The notes under the pieces were generated by a model. The model was not told the origin of the DNA, did not search any database, and worked only from the letters and a program-made list of their open reading frames with translations. A stretch of 64,000 bases of DNA. Origin: Panonychus citri (Eukaryota > Arthropoda > Arachnida > Trombidiformes > Tetranychidae). The number at the start of each line of letters is the position of its first letter. The first letter of the stretch is position 1. Below, one piece after another: positions 9,181 to 21,600 of the stretch. Made by a program: the position numbers and the translations under genes. Where the stretch lies: NCBI RefSeq assembly GCF_014898815.1, contig NW_026515539.1:3224001-3288000 (forward strand), in the 5' to 3' direction.

Positions 9181-11076
9181 CTTGGTTGAATTCACATACT
9201 CCATAAATGGAAAATAATTAATCAATCAAATATCCAACTAGATAGTATCGATCAATATCGTATCGGGTAATTAATAAACGAATAGAGAATTGAAATCGAA
9301 GTGAAGAAATGAGCAAGAAAACTGTTGAATTAATTTGTGTCCAGTAAATGTTAGCACGAATAAGATCATTCTAACAATCAATGGGTATTGGAGTTAATAG
9401 GAACCAGCTGAATGAACCACCAAGGAAAGTTTTGTTTTCAAATTTTGAGAAAATAGATGAAGAATTAAGGAAATACTTTCACAACCAGAAGCAATTATCT
9501 GGATGGTAAATAATCAGCTCATCTTGAATTGCTAAAGATTGGAACCAGAACTGTATACATGGAGAATTGTTTGATCTCTGGTGTAAATAGAAACATATTA
9601 AACCACAGTGAAGTTACAGTATGTTGACAAATCGTGAGCGGTAAAGTAAATAGCATAATCACCAAGGTACAAAGCGGTCAAAGGTTCAAGATTACCATAA
9701 ATGAATAGGTAACAATAAGGTAAAGTGTATAAACGAGCTTAGATAATTAGTTAACATTTCTTTGAGATTTTTATTGTTCATTGTTGGTTTAATATATAAT
9801 ATTAAAAATAAAAATAAATTATTAATACTTTCAAGCAAAGAGATACTGAGAATCATCATCTTTCATAAACTGAAAAGGCAAAAAAAGCTCAGTACAAATA
9901 AAGGAATTGGAAGAAAAAAGAAATTGATAAAATGAACGAAAGTGCTCATTCCTCCCATATTATTATCGTCAACAAATCCCATCATTCTTATTCTCATCAT
10001 GAGTATGATTGTATGATCATTATGATTGTATAACCTTGATGATTTCTTATTATCCTAATTTTGCTGATTCTCTGGCTAATTGAATAATCGGATGCACTTG
10101 ACGTTTCACTTGAAACTTTGACTCAGGTTTAAAGGAAATGCTTTTTGAGTTCTTATCCGTCATCATCAGTCAGAATTGTACATATTTAACATCAGAATAT
10201 GAATGTCTTATTGTATCTCATATTTACGGTAATTTCTTACTGATAAAATGAGGAAAAACTATCAGAATTTTCTTGTTTTTGCTTCCATCACAGTTAGATG
10301 ATCATCTTTACACGATTAACTTCTCATTCATCTGACAAGAATCTAAATTACTAGATAATACGAACACGATAGTTTATTCTAATTTCGATAGAATTGGAGA
10401 AATTATCTGATATTCTTTTGTTATTATTCATGGATATGTTCTAGGAGAGAAACGATGTTGAATTAAATATAAATTTATACGAAAAGATGAAGATGAACAT
10501 ATTCTGGTCTCTCTTCATGAAAACAAATTTGCAATTAACCATTAGTCAAGTTGAATATTGTTGAGGGTTATTTTTAGATAATTTATCATGAAATGAACAA
10601 GTGAATTTCTGATTGAATATTCAGAATGAAGAAAAATTCATACCCTTTTAAAATGTGCTTATAAATTCATGTAGGGAATATAAATGACTCGAAAACATTA
10701 GCAGATCATTTTACTCCAATATCTTCAAGTTGATTCGGAAAATAATCAGATGAAAATCGGAGTGATAATGATTATGACTTTTAAAAGGAAAAACTTTAAT
10801 ATCATGATCATGATAAATAAATAAATTCATTTTGCCATGATAACTGTTCATTGATCATGAGGATTTACTTTAATTTTGTTAGGGGTATGATCGAGAGTTG
10901 AATGAAATATTTTCTTAGCATTTCAATTTACATGAAAGATTAGTTGATTGATTGTAAAATTTTTCGCATCTTCAACTTATCGTGAATGTTGAACTTTCAT
11001 AAGAATTTCATTTAGATTGTTCTCATTTTGTTTATAATAATAAACTTATTTCTATTCATTTCTCATTATCTAATAG
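9181..11076. other. Gene-free stretch upstream of the orphan V-set exon
   Basis: AT-rich with scattered short repeats. I looked for a signal-peptide exon that could serve the V-set exon that follows. The only frame-compatible candidate (10139-10229, ending before GTAATT) has a poor signal sequence and is not called. Confidence 0.35.
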
Positions 11077-11400
11077 ATTCTTTTGCTGCTCTGGTGGGAC
11101 AGAATTTTTCTCTTCCTTGTGATATTTCGGGTGAACATAAGGACGATACGATTATACTTATACTTTGGTATCGAAATGATTCACTTAGACCAATTTATAC
11201 AGTTGATGCTCGAAAATCAAGCCTTAAAGATGCTCCACATTCATCTGAAGTAGCAGATCGAATGAATTTTACGATAAATTATCCAATTTCGATGCTTTTT
11301 ATTGGAACTGTTGAAAAAGAAGATGAAGCTGAGTACAAATGCCGAATTGATTATCGAATTGGTCGAACTGTTTATCGGACAATAAGATTAACCGTATTAG
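11077..11400 (+). CDS. Orphan Sidestep-type Ig V-set exon (alternative first Ig domain?)
   Basis: A pyrimidine-rich tract and TAATAG acceptor open the exon and TTAG|GTAAGT closes it. It begins with two bases of a split codon and ends with one, so it is a symmetrical 1-1 phase module of 324 bases. It encodes a complete V-set domain: the first-strand Cys in FSLPCD, the core Trp in ILWYRND, and the YKCRIDY motif carrying the second Cys, with IYTVDAR between. These match the first Ig domain of Sidestep-family receptors. The V-set exon at 44242-44571 has the same phases and only moderate similarity, so this is an old duplicate. It lies upstream of the signal-peptide exon at 12911 and no other Ig exon follows it before that point. 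It could be an alternative 5' module spliced to the shared exon at 49001, or a relic of a lost paralogue. Confidence 0.7.
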
Positions 11401-12910
11401 GTAAGTTCTTCATTCGCCAACAGTTTAAACACAATTCTGACCGTAATTCTTGATCTAAAACCGAACACTGATTCAATTCAATTTCTATTTTTAACAATCA
11501 ATTGAATAATTGAACAAGAGTTTAACTATCGTATCCTAGTCTTTTCCAAAGACATTAGATGGAGTTATTGTTCATTCTGAATCCCAAAATAAACTTTACG
11601 AATACGAACCATAGATGGTGATACATGTTCCAAGCTCGAAACCGAACTTTCATCTCGTCGACTTTTCAAAATGTCGTTTTTTGTACATTTGATTAGATAA
11701 CATAAAGAGAACAAATTATCGAAAATAAATTATTCTCGTTATATCTTCGACAAAACCACAATTGTTCATGAAAAAAATTGTTCGAAAACGATTAGTCATT
11801 CTGAGCCAAAATATTCGTTGTATCTTTCAATACGCTTTTTTAGTAATTTAAAATTTCTTGGAACTAGTGACAATCATCGATATTTGTAAGTTCGATAAAT
11901 TCTGGTTGCGTTAATTAAGTGAATAAATGCTATTATAAATTCGTATATTATCATTGTTATCCCCTATGGGAACGAATTTATTTGATGAAAGAAAAATAAT
12001 ATGTTAAGCGAATCACAATGAAACTAAATTAATGAATATATTAACTGAAAAGGGAGAAAACTGTTCAAAATTAATTATCATTTACACGAAAATGGATCAA
12101 GTAAAAACATCATCCGACTGGAATGAGAATGACCATTGGTCAGACAATCTAATACAAAAAGATCCCTCGGATTGGGATGACAATCGTAGTTAGATCAACA
12201 TGATAAATTATCTATTCTGATTCTGATTTGTTAGATAAAATTATTTCGATAATCAAGATAATAAAAGTAAATGAATTAAAACTGATGACAGAATTAACTG
12301 AATTATCAAAGAGTGAGAATGAGATTTTGTTAGATGGAGATGAAGATGATGATGATGATGATGATGATAAGAGAGAGAGAAAGATAGAATCCACTTGTAA
12401 GTAACTATAGAAACCATGAGAACATGGGAGTTATATGGTAACTATCAGTTCTCAACATGATGCTGAGCTGAATGCTTCAGAATACTCGATGAAAGAAAGA
12501 CTCTGATGTACCAGAAGCTAAGAAAAGTTTCCAAATGAAAATGATATTTCGATAAAAAAATTTCCTAATCTATTATTCAATAGTAAACTTATCAACTGTC
12601 AACTTTAATTGTGACAATTAAGTATAAACAACTAATTTAACCAACAAACGGAAATTAATGTGACGATTAAAATTAATCGTAACTTTTTGTGTTTTTTTAA
12701 TGTTACAAGTTAATGATTAACAATAATGTGTTTTGATTATTATTAATTGTTATCATCATGAGATATTGATTGTGATTAATTAAATGCCAATGTGAAGTCA
12801 ATGAGCTTACATGTTAACCACAATTGACTTTAATTGTTGGTAAAAGTTGATAACAGTTTTTTTTGTGATTAAATTTTTTCAATCTCTGATAAATTGTGAT
12901 AAAAATCATA
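11401..12910. other. Spacer with a GAT/GA microsatellite
   Basis: AT-rich sequence between the orphan V-set exon and the Sidestep first exon. A GAT-rich microsatellite lies at 12338-12368. A 33-codon ORF at 12092-12193 is noted among the rejected items. The promoter of the Sidestep gene should lie near the right end, but I see no clear core motif. Confidence 0.35.
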
Positions 12911-15619
12911 ATGGTTTTTGTTTCTTGGATAATATCAATTGTCTGGCAATTACAATTAATCAGATTTAGTCAACAATTAGAGTTAACTAGTGGTCAACAA
13001 TCAGTTGAATCAATAGTAAATTCATCAAATATTAAAAGATTAACTCTTGATAATAACAAATTAGCTTCAAAATCATTGATCATCAACAGTAAAAATTTAA
13101 CTATTAATAGTAAATTAAATACTCGAATTATTGTTAAATCCCCTCCAATTGTTTTGATTAATACGACAACAATTAACTCCTACTATTATCCATCATCTCG
13201 ATCATTAATTTCATCTGCATCTCTTATCCCTCAACAATATGATGTCACCTCTAAAAATCAACTAACAATTAAGTCATGTAAGTAAATTAAGTATTCATCA
13301 GGTTGATTAACCAAAATTAAGCTAAAATGATCAGCCAATAATCATTGAGAAATCTTAATCTAATCATCTCAATGTTGAAAATAAATTCTTATAATGGTTA
13401 ATAAATAATGTACAATGTATTACAATTAAGCTCATGTTTCATAGATGAAAAAAGTAAAGTTAAATGAATTAATCATTTTTGATCAATTGTATTAACAATT
13501 ATCCTTATCATGAACTGTTCCTTTCCAATCATGAAATTCAATCAAGGTAATGATTTCAAAGTATTATTTCATTAGCTCTCCAAATATGATCAAACGATAT
13601 TTTGATCAGAACTTATAAATTTTGAATTAAGATTAATCTTCATGAAAAGATGGTAATAAGAGATTTATGATGAATGATTTCTCAATATTCTCCAGGTAAA
13701 TCTCAAATATCACTTTGAATATCCATTAAAATGATTTTATTTAGTCTCACCTTTTAGGGAAGTAAAAATTTCATGATGTATACAATAATCTCCTTAGAGG
13801 GACATTAACATGAATCGACTTCTAAATTCATCGGTATGATCTGGAATGGAAATTGGTCCGAAATATCGATGTGAACTAATTTTGTATATTCTTTCACTTT
13901 GTCTTCAGTGATTATGGTTATTACTCTTGGATGTGATCTACTCATTTCGGATTTTCATAATTAATTTGAATTAGTTCGAGCCAATGGTCAACAGATTTAA
14001 GTGTAAATCGAGTATTGCTTTAAACTCACTTTCACTTTCCTTGCCATTGGAACAACAATTGCAATTCTATTGAGTTTACCTCGACATAAAAGTGAATGAA
14101 TTAGATCAGCACAAGATTTGATTCTCTCTGATTCTTGAGGAATAAATTTAACATGATAATTAAGATCATTTGCAATTACAGCCTCGAAAAGATCACCGAA
14201 AATTTGAATAGAATTTTTCATATATTGAGTAGCGAAATTTTTCACTTCTTTAGTCCAACAATCAGCGAGAATTAACATTGGTGCAGTCAAAAGGCTATTT
14301 AAATCATCGGCAATGTTTAATCTAAGAAAAGATGATAAGAGATCGATTAGTTGATTAGATTGGATTCGATATTTAAAGCTATTGATTACTCACCGTTTCT
14401 TGTAAGATTTAAGATAAGCCAAGACAATGGATTGTACCAATTCGGGTTGGATGGTGAATGATTTATCGGCATCATCGAAGACAAGAAGTGAACAGATATC
14501 AAATCGAACACACTGAACAATAGAAATTATTAGAAAATGATAATTATTCTATAAATAATAGACAACAATTAAGAATATGAAAAAGATCAAGAGACTTACA
14601 CCATTGTCTATGAATCTCTGTAGAGGTCCTGGAGTAGAAATTAAAAGATCACAACCATTAAGAATATTTGTCGACACTGACTTTTCATTGTCTTTAGTCA
14701 ATAGAATGATTCGATTACTATTCCTAGAGTTGAGAATGGAATAGATTTGTTCCCTGATCTCGTAGACTTTGTTGAGTCCTGAACAAACAACAACCACTTT
14801 CGGTCCTTCGTCTCCGTAGATCAATTGATTGGGATCATTGTCTTTAAATTGTGAATCACTTAGAGCGGGGATGAGGTAAGACAGAGTTTTACCCGATTTT
14901 GGGGCTGAGATACAAGTCGCCGATCGACCTCGAAATAGAATTGGCCATAAATGGGATTGAACGGGAGTCGGAATGTCCAATTTGAGCTACTGAATTTATG
15001 CGAATTCGATGATTCATAACCAGCAATTTGATTGATTCCGTCCACAGGTTGAGAAATAGACACAAAAAAAGTTATCTTTACTTGATTATCGTTAACTGCG
15101 TGAATATCTTAAAAAGTGGTTGCAAACTACAAAGTCTTTGGCTGTATATTAAAGGGCTTTTCCATTAAACCAATTTGATTAATCTGAATTATGGTGAGTT
15201 TTTTAGATAAGATTATCTAATCATCACTACGATTAGATTACTTGTTGATTATTTGAAAAGCAAAGTGGAAGCTACGGCAAAAAGTTAATGGAAAAGGTAA
15301 AGCTCGGTTATTTTTCGCAATCAGCTGACAATTAACCAACCAGCTGATATTTAAAACAACATTAACAGAGTTTAATTCGGTTTTTCAGTTAATGGAAAAG
15401 CCCTTAAATAAATAATTGCCACCAATGCAACTGACTGGCTTTGAATATAAAAGTTTACATGATGTATCGATTATATTAATCAACAATGGAAAGTATTGAA
15501 TATAAATACTCAAGTTCGGTGATAAAGGATAAATGAGTATATGTGTACTAGCAGTATCTTGGTATTGGATTTGAGAGTAAATCATGATCAATACTATTTA
15601 TTTTAATGTGGCTGTTACT

Positions 15620-15652
<33 letters not shown>

Positions 15653-18600
15653 AATATTTGAAGATTATCATTCATAATACAACATTATATTTAATGTTGA
15701 AATTAATCCGTTAACTGTCATCAGAAATTAGAGTGGATTGACATTCAGTCAAGCTGATCAGAAAGATCTGTAACTAAATGAATACTCGAGATGAGGGAGA
15801 TTAAATATACTAGGTTATGTATGAGCTAAAATAGTAACATGGTTCAATGAATATTCATGTTCATGAGTGTTTTTGCCTCAATATATTTCTGATCAAGTTT
15901 TTCATGAGCTTTTTTTGTTTCCTTCATGCAAGAGTGAAAAGCTACTCAGACGATCTGACATTTACAATACAGTGTTTCGTGATCGAAGAGACCAAATTAC
16001 GAATGATAAATTCCTTTTTTTTCATATCAACAAAACAAAAGTTACAAATTCGTAGCATTGATTTAAATCAAAACTAATCAATTTTCATGTGTTTAAGCCC
16101 CGGTGGTTTTACTACCATAATTGTTATAATTAATTAATTTAAACTAAAGGTATTTTAAATCAAAATTACATTTATATGATACAAGCGGACACAAACTTTC
16201 GTCAGAAATTTTTTTAATAAGTTAGTGTTTATTTGACAGACCCGCGTTTAAATACAAATACATTGTATATTTAAATGCGAATCATTTATCATTGTCATTT
16301 TATCAACTGTTTTTCACAATAATCGTAGATTGAAAAAAATAAATTGTACGAAAAATTTTCACCCACTATACATGATATAGAACGAAAATAAAGTGTTAAC
16401 AAACATACGAGCACCCGTTCACGAGGAAAACCATATCAGCTTGGCCATTTGTGAAAGGCTAATTTAGGAGCGAGGGAGAAAATTAAGATCAGATCTCTGC
16501 TTGTTAACTTTAAACCACATTGACCAACCGAATTGCATTATCTTACTACATGAAGAGTTTCCTTTAAACTCACTGATCTGGGAACAATGTAAAGCGTTGA
16601 AGAAACGCATATGAAACGAGTCACAATGCATTAGAAAAGTTGGATCCCCAACTTTCAGCTAAATTTTGTGGTTCTATCGGTTTACGTCCTTTCACTTCTC
16701 TCTCTTCAAAGTACCTTGCAACTTTTCCTCACAGTGCTTGTTTGCTATCGATATTACCATTGTGCTATGTCTTGTATTTTCAATCACCATTCTATTTCAT
16801 CTTCTCTTTTCCCATCTTAATCATATTATTATCATTTAACTATTCATTCATAGCCTCAAGTCAATTGTAATAGCTAATTCAGTAAGGTTTAACTAATTTC
16901 TTCACTCCCTTTTTCTATTATTAGTACATTTAATAAAACACAAATTAGGCAGCTAATTAATCAATCTCAACATTTTACAGATCTACATAATACACTGTAA
17001 TTATGCTTAGATTCAGTTATCGTTATGAACTACCTAAATATTGATTCAACTAACAAAGTGTAAGTTCATTGTTCAATTCAATATTCGGTATGAATAAGTT
17101 TCACTCTTACCTCATTATAAACAATACAAGCAAATCAGGGCAAGAGGAATAAATTAGCTAAGTAAGATTATTTTATTAGTATTATCATGTTAGTTATTAT
17201 TTTTATAACTTATATAACCCTAAGATTTTACTTGAATCTACTCGGTAATAATAAACAGATACATGTATTAACACCAAAAATATTTATCTTTTGTTAAAGA
17301 GCCATTATTGATATTAATAAGGATTAAGATGCTGAGAAAGATGTGCTGGGAGGGAACATAATGTCATTCTCAATTCATAATGTGGTGATTTGAATGTGAC
17401 TAAGAATATTTTTCTATCATTAAGTTGTAATAAGAAAGATATTATCACTATCAATTATAAGATACTAGCCTATTATCATTTATATCGATGATAGAGTTTA
17501 TTATCACTCAGGTTAAAATTCAGAAAAAAATATGAAATTCTGAACGTCTATAATATAATTCGGAGTTCAAGCTATTAGCTTAACATTTTCTGATTATATC
17601 ATCACTTTTGATACTTATGATAACTGCTACTTCACAAGTTATCTTGATATTATACAGTTTTCACCGAAAGTATGAAGAATTGTTAAGATTATATTTTTTA
17701 GACTGAAGATATTTCAAAGTCGAAAATGTAAATAAATAGACCAAAACCAAGTTGAACTTACAGTTAAGAAATAGTAGTAACGTGATTTCAATTAATAAAT
17801 CTGATAAATAAACATTAAATGCTAAAAATTGATCAAACCTAATTGATAATTGTCTTTAAACTATCACCTGATTTTTCATGGATCCACAATTTTTTCTTGC
17901 GAAACAAAATATCAGTATTGATTGTTTATTGTAGGTTTTAAGTAAGTGGTGACACTTGTGGTGTTAATTGCTGATTGTTGGCTCTCATTATGATTATGAT
18001 AATTATGATTGAGTTGATTATGGTAATAATCATGATTAAGTTATGCAGAGGCTCATTAAGCCTTGGTAGAATCACTAGCAAATTACTAACAAGAGTAACA
18101 GTTATCGTGTAATAACATCACCATCATCGCCTTTACAAAGATATTGGTTTGTCTTTTCACGATCTTTTTCCTTGAGTCGATTATCGAGTTTCTCAGTATT
18201 TAAAATCTTTTTGCTAGAGTTTTTTTTCAGTAAAACCTCAGCTAATTGGACTTTATGATTAATCTGCCCCTAAAACAATCTCAATTTCATGCAAAATGAT
18301 TTATATTTGTACTAATTACTGTTTACGACTTTTACAAAGTGGATATTGCAAGTCCACAAACAGCTTCTAGAACAAAAGCTAATCAGAGCAATTAGCTAAA
18401 CTCCCTCCTAAGCCTATTAATTAACTCGTGTAAACTTATGTATTCATTGTGATTATGCACCAAACTTTAAATATCATTTAACCCAGAAAATCACATATGA
18501 TATAGTGTCGTTCACATTTTGTGTGAAAATGCTATGGTTTAAGGTAAATTACCTCGAAATGATGAATATGGAATATGCTGAAAAATGGTAACGACAAAAA

Positions 18601-21600
18601 AAGTTTCAATTCTTCAATGCACTAGGATACACTTGGATTTATCCTGAAAAAAAGTCTTCAGTGTTTACCTCAAGATAATGTTAATTGTGTGAGTCAACAT
18701 TAGTTAACAGTAGTTGAGATACAAAAAAAAATTATTATAATGCAAAAACTAATCATCTTAACTATATGTGGATCAGCATGATAATCATCATGCTGATCAT
18801 GAGGAGTTGATATGAGCAATGAATAGAAGTAGAAGTGTTGAAAAAAAATCTCAATTCAGCTGAGAAAAAAACACCAACAGCAACAGAAAAAAATGAGCTA
18901 AAAAGATGCTACTGGCTATGAAAATGACGATGATGAGGAGAAAGAGCAAAAAAGTTCAGGATAAAAGATATAGCCTGATGGTAGGGATGATGATGATGAT
19001 GATAATGATGAAGAGGCTGATTGGAAAATGCTAAAGATAAAAAACAAAGAGAAATTTGAGAATGATTAATGATTAAAGACTAATCGTTAAACTGGAGCTT
19101 AAGGTTATTCAATGCATTATTATACTACGAGGAATCCCCATGAAGAATGTTGAATACCCTTTGAGGTATGAATATTGACTTTCAACAGATCGAAATGTTT
19201 TCACTTTAGTTCTCAAACAGTTCAAACACTTTTGCTCACTGAGTCACTTTTTTTACCATTGAAACGAATGAAGAAAAAAAATTCTGAGCCTATCGAACTG
19301 CAACAATTGTGATATTATTAATATAAAACAAAACACTCAGAATTCCCCCAGTGACTTGGGGTTAGAACTTTCATCCCTCAATATACATTATTTTTTTACA
19401 CAATTAAAGTTAATTCTCTTCCTTTATAATTAAGTTAATCCAATCAATTAACATATGAAGGTCTCACCTTTCAGGGAAGTAAAAAAAAACTTTCTATCAA
19501 CATAAAGTAAACATTAATCTCCTTTGCTAATAAATATTCATACTTTCGTTAATTATCATGGGTAACACTGGATTAGTGTTAATTGCCATGTAATCTTAAC
19601 GTTCTCAAACTACTAAAACTCTATGTAAACTTGATTAATGCTTAATGAATGTAAAATGATTAAGAAAATAATGTAACATTTATTCAGTTTTCTGTTTTTG
19701 AAGTTTCAATGAACAACAACAAAAAAATATTCCTCATAAAATTTATTCAATCCTTTCCATGTAACAATTTACTAATGTGATTATTTAATCAGCTTACACA
19801 TTAACTAAGGTCTATTATTATTCACATTTTTTTTCTTCCGCTAATCTGAGACTGAAAATTTGCTCACTGATTCCCCGATGAAAATTCAGTCCTCTAGTCT
19901 TCAAAATTCACATATGATATAATCAAAATTCAAGTTTATTTACATGGAGTTTGAAAGAAAAAAAAAGTTTCAAGTTTTTCTTGAACATCTCACAATTATC
20001 ATAAGCATTGTAACAAGACTTTGGTTGTTATTCAAATAAATTTCTATTAAATAATGATAATAATAAATGTAATAACAACAAAAACGACAACATTCAGCTT
20101 AGAATCTCAGAACTGGAAGAACAAAGGAATTGATCCAGTTGAAAATGATAATGAATAACATTTGACAGTAATAGAAACTATGGAAATTGGGTTATCCAGA
20201 CAATCCTCTAGATTCTGTTTTGACTAAATTATTTTCTTCTCTTATATTCTTGATGTCTCACTTTAATTTTCATCGAAATCCAAATTATCATGATAACAAT
20301 TGTTACACTTTCCTTCCATCTATACAAACAATTCTCAATATTATTATCATAATCAAAGAGTAAAGAATTTCTTTCCTGAATGAATGATACTTTCATGCTA
20401 AATGCTATCATAATATTTAATAATTTGATAGCATTTGTTTACCTAATATGATTTTATTACCTTTGTATTATTATCCTTTGGTGTTATATTCTTGCTCCTG
20501 TCACTATGATAATAATGTACATCCCGGTGATGATATGAAAAACAAATTATCGCCTCAAGGCAATTTAAGGTATAAATTTTTCTCAGGCCAATTTTTTACT
20601 TATTCACATGGATTGTCAATGTGATTTGATGATATTAGAAATTTGTTTCTTTAGAACTTTTTCTTTTTCATCTTTACTGATTGATAATTATGTTCATTAT
20701 CAATTCGTTGACATTTTTATCATTATTTATGAGTCACAACTGATTTACCCAATTTTATCCCCTTTTCCATGTTTCTTTTGATTCAATTAATGTTCAGATT
20801 CATGATAACTTTCATCCATTTAGCTGCAACTTTCTCCCTTTTTATCAGTTTACTTATTGAACCCCTGAATCTTTTCATTCAATGCAGATTCTGATCATAT
20901 GAACCAGAATAACTGTAATCGCTTCAATGATGATCTTTGGAAAAAAACTGCTGATAAATAAAAGTAAACACTGACGAGATGAGGATTATTATTCATTTGT
21001 TTCCAATCAGATTGAGATTCTTTTTCCTAACTGATTTCGATATCATATCATGATAGCCCAGTCATGATCTCTTTTGGTTTCTTATCGTAATTTTATCACA
21101 GTTTAATGACAAATATCTAATTCTGACAATCCAATGAAAACATTACTAGAAAAGTCGTTTCATTTTGGAAACTTGAAACTTTCTCTGAATCTTTCGAAAT
21201 CATTTATTCCACCAAGAAATGTTTACTATCAATAAGATTACATTCATTGATTAATTCATATATACTTCTGTTCATTCAGTTATTCATTGAATCATGTTAC
21301 TATCATGAAATTTGTCTGATAACTTTTTCTATTATTTACCATTTAATCTTATCTTATTGACTTCCTATCATCATTATCTTTTGCATCTTCTCTTGTCTTC
21401 TTCTTTGTTATTCATTGAAAGATTTTATCTCTTTCAGCCTCTGAATTTCATGAGGAAAAGCTTCTAATTATCAGCCTACTACCACTAACAACTATTAGTG
21501 AGCTTGATGGATGCTTAAGATCAGTTCGAAGATGATAAAAGGGATGAAAAGGAATCTCTCAGTCTCTCTTTTTGCTTTCATCACCTTTTCTCATTTTTCT

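Noticed and set aside
10139..10229. A possible signal-peptide exon in phase with the orphan V-set exon.
   Set aside because: The N-terminus has an early Glu and no clean hydrophobic core, and the donor is weak.
12092..12193. A 33-codon ORF with repeated SDW and DN-type units (WNENDHWSDN, DPSDWDDN).
   Set aside because: It is short and isolated, with no splice context or recognised family. Its protein-like look is suggestive but not enough for a call.
16640..16870. A hydrophobic ORF of 76 codons.
   Set aside because: It starts at TTG, has no domain or splice context, and its hydrophobicity comes from T-rich intron sequence.
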